Below, piece by piece: positions 25,235 through 36,095 of a stretch of 64,000 bases of DNA (position 1 is its first letter; every line of letters starts with the position of its first letter). The notes under the pieces were generated by a model. The model was not told where the DNA came from. It searched no databases and saw only the letters and a list, made by a program, of their open reading frames with translations. This DNA comes from Panorpa germanica (lineage: Eukaryota > Arthropoda > Insecta > Mecoptera > Panorpidae): contig OY783222.1 of the NCBI GenBank assembly GCA_963678705.1, positions 558,001-622,000 on the forward strand. The letters run 5' to 3'. Both the position numbers and the translations under genes were made by a program.

Positions 25235-28200
25235 GTATATTATTTACATATATATTACATTATGTTAATACAATATATATATTAATATACAATAAAAACC
25301 AGTACAGGTAAAAATATATGTAAAAATATATGAATATATATATATAGAATTAATATTGTTAAACGAGGTTAATATATAGTAAAAACACAATAGAGGAACC
25401 GTAGGTTCCTCTATTGTGTTTTTACTATATATATATATATATAGTATGTTTAAATGAATAGAATTAATATACAATAAAAACCAGTACAGGGACCTTCGGT
25501 CCCTGTACTGGTTTTTATTGTATATTAATTCTATTCATTTAAACAAACTATATATTAACCTCGTTTAACAATATTAATTCTATATATATATATTCATATA
25601 TTTTTACAAATTTAATAGCATTTTCAATACATTTTTGTCAAAATTATTTGTTTAATTGGCTTAGTGGTTTGGAACTTCGCTAACTAATATAGACGTCGCG
25701 TTTCCAACCATATATTAGGAATGGTTTGAATCTTTGCTTAATTTTTGCAAAAAACTTTAGTTTCAAAATTGGCTAGTGGTTTGGAACTTCGCTAACTAAT
25801 ATAGGCGCTTATTTTGCAACTTCGTCGGGTAGAGACCAGGCGTCGCGTTCGAATTTGTATCCGACGGGGCTGTTTCACGACGGTCTGGTGTCGTGCCATC
25901 AATTTAGGTATTGTGAAAGCCCCGTCGGGAGTGTTTGGTAACTATCAGACGTCTAAGTCGATTGGTTGAAAACATAGGTGAAGTTACCAACAAAAATTTA
26001 AAATATTAACCAAAAAAAGTCCTTTTTAAATTCAAAATGTTTTGATTAATAAATAAAATACACTTGTATTTAACAGTACAAACGTTTGTATTAAAATTGA
26101 TTTAATGATAAAATGCGAAAATAACAATGAGACACCTAAAGTTACAGGAAAATAAATACAACATGTATTGCAATTAATTTATTATACTTTAATAATTCTG
26201 TACGTATAATTCATAATAAAATTGGAAATATATGATACAAACTAATAATATTAACAATATAACATAATTCAACAACACTCCTCAGAGTAATACAAGTACA
26301 TTTTGTTTCATTTAACACTTCAACATTTATACTATAATAACTCCATCTATTCATATGTGCATATATGGGTAGGGTGGAGGGTATACAGGATCAAAGAGGT
26401 TCACTATTCGTATATGTGTACCATCTGTAGCACCTATTACTCTCTGCATGATGTATTTATTGTAAAATCTGCAATGACAGGTTTATACATAAAAATATAT
26501 AAGATATAGATATCGTTGTTTTCATATAATACTACACAGCTTTGATATTATTCTTTTCATTTCGGGAATCAGATGTATTTAGGCATCAAGTATTTCATTA
26601 TCAAATCAGACTGGATGTATAACTTTTACTAACGATCATCTGTGAAAGTGATACATTGTATTTTCCTCCTACAACTCGTTGATAACCTTTATGCAAAGAA
26701 CTGTAGAGCAAAAAACTAAAACATTAGAATAACAATTAAAAACACAGAAACCTAATACAATCGTATAATTATATTATAAAAACATATCTTCTATCAATAT
26801 AACTTCTAACCTTGCTATTAAAAGATACAGCAGATCTTCTAATTTGTTTTGGCGCGTGCGGCTTCAGTGTTGCGATTATCATATTAACTATTTTCTTCGA
26901 AAATCTAAAGCTATTTAAAATGGATCAATACAAGATCTCAATGTTATTCATCTTAGGTATTCTTGATGGTAAGCAGCAATTACCTAAAGAAGCACATCAT
27001 CGAAACTGTTAAATAACTACATTATTATAATCGTTTGTTGCTCCTGTCCTAACCTATAATTTTTTAAAGTCAAAGTATTAAATATGCTAAATAAAAAATA
27101 TTAAAACATAATTCGTATTTGCAAATATACTTACCTTATATTAAAAAAAATTATAGGCAATTATTTAATTAGCTAGATCACTTTTCTTTAACTTGTACAA
27201 AAATTACTGTATTTTTATATGATTTATGTTCAATATCATTCAATATTTCAAAAAAGATTAGATTTTTATATAGAATAGTGTGGATTTCTACCAAGTCCGA
27301 CGTCGGATCAGTGTTACCAGGCACCTTATTAGATGCCTGGTAAATAGCGTCGTATTCACGGCGTTTCATAGACACACTCCTGCTATGAAATGTCGTTCAA
27401 AATGCCGTTTTCAAAATTCAGCGTCGTGTCGTCGTGTGTCGGACTGGTACACGACGACACGACGTCGTTGTCAGAGTTGCAAAATAAGGCCCATAGACGT
27501 GTTTCCAACCAAACATTCGGAATGGTTTGAATCTTTGCTTAACTTTTGCCAAAAACGTTTGTTTAAAATTGCTAGTGGTTTGGAACTTCGCTAACTAATA
27601 TAGACGTGTTTCCAACCAAACATTCGGAATGGTTTGAATCTTTGCTTAATTTTTGTCAAAAACGTTTGTTTAAAAATTGCTAGTGGTTTGGAACTTCGCT
27701 AATTAATGTAGATGTGCTTCCAACCAAACATTTGGAATGGTTTGAATCTTTGCTTAATAGTTTGAAAATCAGCTTCCCACTATTGCCATCTAGGTCTAAA
27801 TAAGGTAACTAAGCTGGTTTGAGACATCGCTAACTGCTGCTGCCGCCTATGATTTGTTAGTTTAATTTTTCGGTTTGAATCTTTGATATACACTATTGCC
27901 CTCTATGTTCTAATATTACAACTTCATTGGCTGGCATTTTTTTCACAATATCCTACTAAAATATTCCTTTAAATATATAATTTCTTGTCTAATCTAATTT
28001 TAAATATTTTCTATTAAATATAAATATTTATTAAAAGAATTATATAGGTAAAAATTATTTTATTAACAAATATTTTCCTAATTAACATATCAATTAGAAT
28101 TAATTTTATTTTTCATGTCTCGTCCAAATGTTGCTATCCCAGGTCCGTTTGTAGTGAAGTTACCAAAGGGTTTTCCTGAAACAAATAATAATAATATATT

Positions 28201-30484
28201 AATAAATACTAAAATAATAAAAATACGTACGAAGCATAAGAACTGACCTTTTAATTCGTTTCACCATTAATTCCTTCTGAGGAATGCCTTCTGTAGACAT
28301 CTTGACGGACGAATCATTATCATTTCAATCCGTCTTGTTTGACAACTCGTTTCAACAACTGCAGGATCAATGTTCCTTCAGTCAAGTTTAAACGACCCAA
28401 GTCATAGCTGAAAGAGTTTCAATTAAATTAGTAAAAACGGTTACTCGCTTTTATTTTTATTGTTAAAGTAAAGGAGACTACCCACTAGACAAGTTCATGT
28501 ATTATGTAATGTAATATTAAACACATGTAATTGTAAGTAGCGGGTACTCAAGATCTTAGACGTGCATTTACTTGTAAGACGCTCTCACATTACAATCGAC
28601 TACTTGCGAAGGAAGGGTGGTGTTTCATTGTCACACCTTAAAGTTTCCACTTTAATATTTATCAATACACCACTATACCGTCGAAGTAAGTATTTAATTT
28701 GTTCGTATTCATAATGATTCATACGTATGTATTCAAATATGTATCTCATCAAAGCTGGGAAACTAAAAATCTATTGGAAAAAGTTTTACACCCGGATATT
28801 ATTCCAGCACAATGCACAATGCATTATGTGCAAGATAGTTCGATAGCATTATCACAGAATAGTACAAAAAATCGATTGCAAAGTTTGTTGGACCATAGTG
28901 ACTCAACTAAGACCTTGTAAAAATGTGTAACAAGAAGACAAAACCTGACATTATAGAAACACCTAACACTGTAATGCGTTTACACAGGGTCGTAAAATAA
29001 GAATTAAACAAATTAGAAACAAAATACAATAAAAACTGTAAAATATGTAAAAAGGTGTAAAATAAAAATCGTATTTCTTCAGGTTTTATTTATTGATTAA
29101 TGCCGCCTCTGAACTTAAACAAAATCGATGTTTAATTCTTATTTCTTGATTTAAAAATACGTTTGACTTACTTCCTATTATCGTGACGTTAACGTTTCTC
29201 CATCAAATCTCTCTGCATTCTCGGTTTTCTTATTTCACCAGGAAGCGACTATTCGCCTTGTTACAAGTTCCCTGCAGTTGACCACCTTCATAGATTGGAG
29301 CATCTTGGAGCTTTGAAGCAAATACAAAAATCTGTAAGTAACAAAGACATGTTATTAATATGTATTACTTAGATGTTACTCTATATGAAACCGTTATAGA
29401 TTAACCCACGGTAAAAATAAACATCAGACTCCGACTCTGACCAAATTAAATCCCAAGACATTTCAGGGAGTGTCTAACAGAAAAAGGAAAAATATTTAAA
29501 GAAGTGATTCAAAATTTAACTAAAACTTCAAATTCAAATGAATCTTAATTTGTACTCTATTAAAAACAGAATTACTAAACTCTCTACTATCAGTGGGTTC
29601 CATTTTATTCAGTTACAGACTTATCAAATATTCTAAATTATCAAAACTCTATAATGAAATGACATTGTTATATTTAAAGGTTATGATTCTTAAAAAATTT
29701 AATATATGTTATGTTATGGAAACAAATAATTTAAAAAGAATTACCTATTTCAAACTACGATATTTTCTTTAAAAGCCGATAGCTTTCATTTATAGAAAAT
29801 AGATTTGATAACATTTTCACTCCTATATTTTAACTTTTCAAACAAAGTGCTGTTAACATCAGAAATTATTACGTTTAATGAGGTCAATCAAGGTCAATAT
29901 AAAATGGCGTTACCATCTGTCAAACCCAAAGCAAAAGAATTTGTGTAATAAGTTCCCATGTTTCACATAAATGACAACCGTAATAGCAAAGATTCCCACC
30001 TTTATCTTATTAAAGTAGAAATTTACCCCCACGATACTAGATACATGACTATAATAAAAAATTAAAAATGTATCTTTAACGTGAAACGATACTTGATACG
30101 ATACCATTTTTGATTCGCAATATAGATGGCGATACTAAACAGCTGGTTAAATATTATCAAAAAAGAACCATGTTTTTTTTCTGTTTAAATCGTTTTATGT
30201 AAGTAACTATAAACGCGAATCAAAATCTAAAGCTGCAATATATGTGGGCTACACTACCGCCTAAACTTTGACAATAACCAATCCCAGAAAATTACATACA
30301 ATTGTTTTCGTCGTAGCAATAAGTCGGTTTCAATGTGAGAGCATCATTATATTCATCACACTTAAATTAATTGCGTTCCAATGTTGCAATTATTATTATT
30401 ATTATATTTAATATTTAAATACAGCCGGTGAAATCCGTCGTTAAAACAAGAAAAAAGACCAAAAAGAAAAGCGCCGCAAAGTAA
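19109..30484 (+). CDS. Candidate small four-exon gene, unknown function
   Basis: Four exon-like blocks share one open frame across GT-AG introns: 19081-19209 (first ATG at 19109), 21443-21495, 29242-29333 and 30425-30484. Together they give about 101 residues starting MYQSLKVIVCKKELQTS. The middle contains GSDYSPCYKFPAVDHLHR. The tail is lysine-rich (KTRKKTKKKSAAK) and ends at TAA. The first block follows a good acceptor, so there may be an upstream exon. The block at 21443 has two adjacent acceptors (CCAG-GTTTCCAG); only the second keeps the frame. I recognise no family. Introns hold a hAT copy and the duplicated region at 22740-29077. It could be a small protein gene, a spliced non-coding RNA, or chance; phase agreement over three junctions is the main support. 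Confidence 0.35.
20004..21104 (+). mobile_element. hAT transposon copy, internally deleted, with 8-bp TSD
   Basis: Terminal inverted repeats begin CAGCGGTTCTCAAA and end TTTGAGAACCGCTG. They are flanked by a perfect 8-bp target duplication GTTTAAGG at 19996-20003 and 21105-21112, which defines a hAT element of 1101 bp. The termini and the G-rich subterminal tracts (GGGGGGCCC) resemble the Buster/SPIN group. It carries remnants of its own transposase. It lies in an intron of the candidate gene 19109-30484. Confidence 0.93.
20174..20887 (+). pseudogene. hAT (Buster-type) transposase remnant
   Basis: Two open pieces remain. The first (20174-20572) resembles the middle of Buster-like transposases (SLYECGLKSDNLELFPNL). 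The second, about 20621-20860, carries the typical C-terminal dimerisation stretch: LKILTTFATTYSCETEFSAL, then AAMKSKNRSRLD and LSELTPRFKKLC. The N-terminal BED zinc finger and most of the RNase-H-like catalytic core are missing, and the two pieces are not in one frame, so the protein cannot be active. Confidence 0.85.
22346..22758. repeat. MITE-like element with TCTCACACTG ends
   Basis: Begins TCTCACACTGCAACCGAC and ends CAGTGTGAGA in inverted orientation. A hairpin of the same motif sits just outside at 22319-22354. The sequence overlaps the start of the duplicated block A at 22740. Similar CTCTCACATTACAATCGAC motifs recur at 23650 and 28571. It is probably a palindromic DNA element family; borders are uncertain. 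Confidence 0.45.
22740..23529. repeat. Duplicated block A, copy 1
   Basis: 790 bp, almost identical to 24156-24945; I saw only two substitutions, near 22855-22870. It contains an AT-rich left part, an A tract, a G-rich tract (about 23325-23455) and the end of a tRNA-like sequence. It joins directly to block B at 23529, which cuts the tRNA-like sequence short. Confidence 0.9.
23325..23455 (+). other. G-rich tract with quadruplex potential (copy 1)
   Basis: Runs of three to nine G (for example TGGGTGGGGGGTGG and GTGGGGCGGGGG) crowd about 130 bp of otherwise AT-rich DNA. At least four runs of three or more G lie within 40 bp, so G-quadruplex formation on this strand is plausible. The 93-codon open frame across it is compositional and not a gene. 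The second copy is at 24741-24871. Confidence 0.7.
23529..24156. repeat. Duplicated block B, copy 1
   Basis: 628 bp, seemingly identical to 28450-29077. It contains a 73-codon open frame (23778-23999) that is the same in both copies, but I see no family resemblance and no splice context, so I do not call it a gene. Confidence 0.9.
24156..24945. repeat. Duplicated block A, copy 2
   Basis: 790 bp, matching 22740-23529. Here A continues into sequence X (24946-28449), and the tRNA-like sequence at its right edge is complete, which suggests that A-X is the older arrangement. Confidence 0.9.
24888..24960 (-). repeat. tRNA-like (SINE-head or pseudo-tRNA) sequence
   Basis: The minus strand reads CGAGCCCCGTGGCTCAGG with an A-box-like part and then CCTGGGTTCGTAACCCGG, a B-box-like T arm. 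No proper anticodon arm can be folded, so it is either a tRNA-derived SINE head or a decayed tRNA. The C-rich tract and an A/T-rich tail follow on the same strand, which fits a SINE body. Confidence 0.5.
25024..25608. repeat. Nested fold-back palindromes (three related hairpins)
   Basis: Hairpin at 25379-25425: 22-bp perfect arms and a GTA loop, extended by ATATAT. Hairpin at 25448-25544: 47-bp perfect arms and a TTC loop. Outer arms 25319-25377 and 25549-25608 are an inverted repeat of about 59 bp enclosing both hairpins. A third, looser hairpin of the same plan lies at about 25093-25150 (GGAGGGACCTCC and GGGGTCCCCC). Each apex is of the form GGNACC-loop-GGTNCC, but arm sequences differ between hairpins while pairing is kept. 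Confidence 0.85.
25156..25233. repeat. (AT)n microsatellite
   Basis: A pure AT dinucleotide run of about 39 units. Shorter runs lie at 25037-25052 and 25072-25090. Confidence 0.95.
25640..25805. repeat. 107-bp repeat family, 1.5 copies
   Basis: Contains GGTTTGGAACTTCGCTAACT and GTTTCCAACCATATATTAGG, then GAATGGTTTGAATCTTTGC. The same unit is tandemly arrayed at 27495-27775. A 16-bp inverted repeat based on CCGACGGGGCT follows at 25861-25928. Confidence 0.8.
27296..27464. repeat. Cluster of inverted repeats
   Basis: TCCGACGTCGGA is a perfect palindrome at 27296-27307. ACCAGGCA and TGCCTGGT form a hairpin at about 27317-27341. Positions 27422-27437 and 27449-27464 are 16-bp perfect arms (CGTCGTGTCGTCGTGT) around an 11-nt loop. 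This GC-rich island stands out in AT-rich sequence. No coding role is evident. Confidence 0.75.
27495..27775. repeat. 107-bp tandem repeat, about 2.6 copies
   Basis: GTTTCCAACCAAACATTCGG starts copies at 27501 and 27608, and GCTTCCAACCAAACATTTGG starts one at 27716, giving periods of 107 and 108 bp. Diverged relatives continue to about 27900 (GGTTTGAATCTTTG). Confidence 0.85.
28450..29077. repeat. Duplicated block B, copy 2
   Basis: 628 bp matching 23529-24156 with no difference that I noticed. It ends about 165 bp before the exon-like block at 29242. Confidence 0.9.
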
Positions 30485-31119
30485 AATACTTTACTGAAAA
30501 TTTGAAAATGCTGTGCTTATTTGTGAATGATTATATATTAAGTGATATTAAGAAATTATTTATTGCGTAGGAATTAACTCTTTTCCACACCACCCACCAC
30601 GAGGTAGAGTCGACGGCGCGTTTTATTTTTCTGTGGTTTCCCCAGTAGGCCTAATCCACAACAACAATCATTTTTGCCATCAAAATTTTGTAATTACGTT
30701 TTTCGTAAAAATTAAATCATCTACAACTTTTTGTAGTAACTTATGCAATAAATGTTATAAGCAAATATAAATCTTAAATTAAATGAAGTCTGCTGTATTT
30801 ATTGTTCGTATTACACTATAACGGTAGTAGAAAAATAAAGTGCAAGTTTTAACAACGGATTTCATCGACTATAAATAATATTACATTTTTGCGATGTGAA
30901 ATTTCATAATACTGAAAAAAGAATTATAAGCTGTCTTAGACTATATTAGTCTTTAAATCAAAAGGATTACACTAACTAAAAGAAAAGTTATACTGATATT
31001 TACCTTATAGTATTAAAAGAAGTTCCCTGAGTCACAAGAAATGTAGGTTTCTCGGAAAGTCCAGAAATTAGCCCTTAATGATGAAGATGTTCCAAAAGTG
31101 CATAGGACAGACCTCTATA
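29078..31119. other. AT-rich region, no further gene seen
   Basis: Apart from the two exon-like blocks of the candidate gene (29242-29333 and 30425-30484), I see no coding pattern here. AATAAA-like signals occur near 30747 and 30832. Confidence 0.5.
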
Positions 31120-33760
31120 TTTGTAACTCGCTGGAGGCACGGGTGGTCAGGTAAACCTCCAGACTATGCGTCGTACCCATTTTAGTTGTCTCTTAGGATA
31201 TATATGCGGTGCTATACAAGCAAATCTTATTCAAGACTTAATTGATATCTGAAACAAAATAAACAATTATAATAATTTCAAAAATAAATATAAATTGTAC
31301 TAATATAATATGCAACGCTGTAGTTACCTTTATTTTATCTATAAGAAAGGCTTGATGCTTCTATATTAATATCCAATATTAATTTTTGACATATCACATT
31401 ATCACAAGTCCATATCCAAGGCATCCTGACGAAGGAGAGTCCCAACACCTGAAACAGACTTCAATATCTTTCAAGATTAATAACTATTTTCAAAATAACA
31501 TTATTTGGACCATTTTTCTGAAAAGAAAGTGATTTTCAGTTAGTGGGGCGGGGCCATGCTTAGAAATAAGTTCCACTTACTTGGAGCTCATTGTTACTGC
31601 GGTAGAATCCTGATGTGAGCCTAAAACAACAAAGATTACAATAAGTTTATAACAATAAATAAATCAGATGATGGAAATCTGTAAAAGATACTAATTTCGA
31701 ATAATACCTTTACTTCCTTAGTCCTAAGGCCGGACGCCTCCAAGCGTCTTGAGTAACTGCTACGATCTTCTGCATTTAAATTATGCTGAAAATTATAAAA
31801 AAAATTGTTAAAATCTTGTACAAGTTTGTTGAAATAAAGTAGAACATATTATTAATTAGATTCTTTACCTCTCCCATGACGGTGGTGTGCCCGATGCCTC
31901 CTGGCGTAAGGGGGACCTGCCTCCCTAAATTTCACTAACACAAAACACTACACTAACACTTTTACACACGCGCCACTAGCACAGACCACTTTATAATTAG
32001 TTTATTTATTAGAACAATCAATTAACTTAATAATATCACGTAAAATGTTTTAAATAATCTCTGGCATCACTGTTAGTTCTTAGTTCTTGAAAACAAATTC
32101 AAAAATCGTTCATTGGTTTTTATTCATAATTCAGATAAACAAAGTCAATAGTTTGAATGCTGCGAAACAGTCCTAGCACTCTAAAAATTGTAAGGTCCTT
32201 AAACGTTCAACGCACAAAATTGATTAGCAAATGTTCTGAACTTGAGGGGGCCCATTGTTACAACCGCGGTACCGTATGTGAGACTGAAACAATAAGAAAA
32301 CATTATTAAAAGAGATTCTTCACATTTTAACAATTAAAATATAACTATCAGATGGCACTGAATTCGTTTAATTGCATTTAAATAATTATTTAGTACCTTT
32401 AGAATTGTCTATAAATGCCGGGGCCTCCATTTGTAACTCGCTGGAGGCACGGGGGCCCTAATAAACCTCCAGAGCTCTTCTATTGCAAAGTCACTTCCAT
32501 TTTAACTCTAAAACAAAACAGAATTAAAAAAAAAACTTCTTAAAGCCTCTGAAGTTATAATATTTTCTAAAATAAATATAAATTGCGTTAATGTAATATG
32601 CAATACTGTTTACCTTTATTTAGTCTATAAGGAAGGCACGATGCTCCAATAATTCGGACATCCGTCTAGGCAACCTAAATCCTGAGAAAAAATCTGAAAT
32701 AAAAAAAACACTTGCTTTAGTTACAAAAATTCCAAACACTAATTTTTACTTATTATTAAAGAAAAGAAAAAGAGCCAATAATTAGTTAAAAAGTACAAAG
32801 GGTTAATAAATACCTTTAATTAATTTTATTTCGTCTGTGATAGGATTCAGCATCGGAAATAAACGACGTTAAAATTAATGAATTCCGTCTTTCTAGTCAT
32901 CTCTAGGCATCGAAATTAATTTTTGAAATATCACATTATCACAAGTCCATATCCAAAGCATCCTGACGAAGGAGAGCCCCAACACCTGAAACAGACTTCA
33001 ATATCTTTCAAGATTAATAACTATTTTCAAAATAACATTATTTGGACAATTTTTCTGAAAAGAAAGTGATTTTCAGTTAGTGGGGCTTAGAAATAAGTTC
33101 CACTTACTTGGAGCTCATTGTTACTGCGGTAGAATCCTGATGTGAGCCTAAAACAACAAAGATTACAATAAGTTTAAAACAATAAATAAATCAGATGATG
33201 GAAATCTGTAAAAGATACTAATTTCGAATAATACCTTTACTTAAAAGTCCTAAGGCCGGACGCCTCCAAGCGTCTTGAGTAACTGCTACGTTCTTCTGCA
33301 TTTGAATTATGCTGAAAATTATAAAACAATTGTTAAAATCTTGTACAAGTTTATTGAAATGAAGAAGGGACATATGTTTATTAATTAGATTCTTTACCTC
33401 TCCCATGACGGTGGTGTGCCCGATGCCTCCTGGCGTAAGGGGGACCTGCCTCCCTAAATTTCACTAACACAAAACACTTTTACACACGCGACGCTAGCAC
33501 AAACGAAATTATAGTTTATTTATTAATCAATCAATTAAATTTATAAAGTTCACGAAAAATGTTTCAAATAATCACTGGCACATGACTATTAGTTTTTAGT
33601 TCTAGAAAACACTTTCAAAAATCCTTCATTGATTGTTCTCAATTATTTAGCAATGTCATTAGTAAAAAAGTTTATAGTTTGAATGCTGTAAAAATGTCTT
33701 CAAATGCCCGATTTCTTCTGGCGAGATGTGGACCTGCCTCACTGATATAAAGAGTTCTAT
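31120..33760 (-). repeat. Tandem units with conserved exon-like blocks
   Basis: Unit 1 (about 31120-32240) and unit 2 (about 32430-33700) are strongly similar; a degraded third piece lies at 33705-33760. On the minus strand each unit keeps the same order of blocks bounded by splice-like signals: a block ending ATG GGA GAG|GTAAAG (31869-31877 in unit 1), a block read as HNLNAEDRSSYSRRLEASGL (31714-31785), a block GGATTCTACCGCAGTAAC, and a block with CTCCTTCGTCAGGATGC. Reading frames do not stay open through the blocks in either unit, so this is a spliced non-coding transcript, a decayed gene or an unknown repeat. The family is not recognised. Confidence 0.55.
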
Positions 33761-34586
33761 ATTTCACACACACAAGGTCACACAAAACATATTTATTTGT
33801 GAGAAGTGTGATTGTTTAAAATTGAGTCTGGAACAAGATAAATATTATATTTTCTGAAATAAAAATAAATAGCACTAATGTAATATATAATGTTTTATTT
33901 ACCTAATAATATTGAAGAAAATCGATTAACTGATCGATTTCACAAGAAAGGTAAGTTGCTCGGAAAATCAAAAATGCGCACTTGATCAACGATGAAAACT
34001 GTCCAAAACCCTGACATGAAATCTGCAACAATTTTTTTTTAAATTACTTTTTTTTATAAAACATTCGTGTATAAATCAAAAACTCTCCGATTTTAATTGA
34101 AAAAGCTTCAACGTAAAACCGAAATAAAGTTTATATAAAGTAACATTTTACACAGTTACCCTATAGAACTGAAACCCTACAGAAATGTAATATTTACATA
34201 ATGTTTATGTAGCAAGTAAGGGATTAGTAAATTCGCACTCTGTTGTATAACAGAGATAGCAATTTAAAGAAGAGAAAACGTCATAACGAGAGCTTAGTGA
34301 TTTTTTATAGAGTTTTGATCGCTTTAATAATTAAATAGACAAATATAACTATTTTAATGGTAATATCTCAGTCGGATTAAGAGAGTTCAATGCCACACAG
34401 GACTATACATTGCGGCGAACGACAAAGAAAACACAAAGCAGAAGGATAAACACATTTGCTTGTTGGACAAAAGGAATACAAATACTGAAGTACAGTGTTC
34501 TCAAACGAAATATAATGCGCTTGCGCATATACATATAATATGTATTACAAAGAGATAATATTACTGTCTAGCGAATATAATCATCA

Positions 34587-36095
34587 TCTACTATTATAAT
34601 GTTCGTAATGTTCCAATTTAACATGGAAAACTCATAAGAACTCATAGATATTTATATATATATATATATATTTCCGGTAACAAAATCTGTATGGTATCTT
34701 CTAAACGGCGCCTACAAAGTTTTTTAAATTTTGATATTATGTAAAGGACAAATTTCTAAGACTTTCTACGTCCCTGAATTTTCCCCTGAATTTCCCTGGA
34801 ACAAATTATTCTGGAAAAACTGGAAAATTCGAAAAAATACTTTTGCAAATATCTGACGAACTAGAAAAGATAGAAAACTGAAATTTGGTGTGTGTATTAA
34901 GGTATTCAATGCTGACATTTCTCAAAAATTAGAAATTCAAAAATTGAAAAAGGGGGGGTTAAAGAAATTTGGGGGCCCGTTAGGGAACTTTGGAGAAAGT
35001 TCATATTCTGGATTCTAGAATAATTAAGTATATTAATAATAAAAAAAAATTCAAAATTTCAAAATTTTATTGGGGGGCACGGGGGCAGTATTTTTCGAGA
35101 GTAAAAATTGTGCTAGAAAGTTAAAATTTTGTATATAGGCTAACCTTGGTAACTTATTTACGAATCGAAAAAAAAAATCACAAATTTTGAAAAAAAGTTG
35201 GTCAATTAACGCATAAATTGAAAATAATTTTTATTTTGATAAAAAAAAAATATTTTTTTAATCAATTTATATGTGTGTATATGTGCGCGAGTTTATTTAT
35301 TATTTCAATTTAAAAATAGAACAGTTAAATATGAAATTTAATTACGAATTATTTTATTGGATTTAAATGATACACGCCAAAAAGACATCGCTTTGCGACG
35401 GGGGTAAACCTTAAACTTTAAAAGAGACTTTAAAGAGAAAAAAATCTAAGACTTCTAGCATCCCCGGATTTTTCCCTGAATTTCCTGGAAACCCGTAATT
35501 TGGGAAAAAATGGAAAAAAGTGAGCCCTTTTTTGCTGTATTACTTTTAATTCGTAAATTATAGAAAGATGAAATTTTGCATGTGTATTAAGGTATTCAAT
35601 GCTGACATTTCTCAAAAATTAGAAATTCAAAAATTAAAAAAGGGGGGGTTGAAGAAATTCGGGGGCCCGGTAGGAAACGTCAAAGAAAGTTCATATTCTA
35701 AATTCTAGAATAATTAAGTATATTATCAATAATAGAAAATTCAAAATTTTATTTGGGGGCACGGGGGACAATATTTTTTGAATGTAAAAATGGTGCTAGA
35801 AAGTTGAAATTTTGTATATAGGCTAACCTTGGTAACTTATTTACTAATCAAAAAAAATCCCAAATTTTGAAAAAAAGTTGGTCAAATAACGCATAAATTG
35901 AAAATATTTTTTATTTTAATATAAAAAATATATTTTTTTGGTCAGTTTATATGAAAAATTAATTGTTATTATATGTAAAATTAATATAGGTCGAGTTTAT
36001 TTATTATTTCAATTTAAAAATGGAATTAAATTTTGACATGAAATTCAAGCCACACACAAAAAACAGACGTCGCTTGCGACGGGGGTAAAAGCTAG
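34587..36095 (+). mobile_element. Helitron array unit 1 (composite)
   Basis: Starts TCTACTATTATAATG and ends AAAAGCTAG. It contains an internal 3'-end-like hairpin at about 35389-35402 followed by a second body lacking its 5' part, so it is two elements fused or one with an internal junction. It is followed with no spacer by the TC of unit 2. Confidence 0.75.

Noticed and set aside
27495-27775. Regular repeats that might suggest a CRISPR array
   Set aside because: The units are contiguous 107-bp tandem repeats without unique spacers, in a eukaryotic nuclear setting.
28100-28440. Exon-like stretches on the minus strand (CTTTCAG before, GTCAGT after) and a 43-codon plus-strand frame
   Set aside because: The phases across the apparent intron do not give an open frame from a start codon; kept only as a note.
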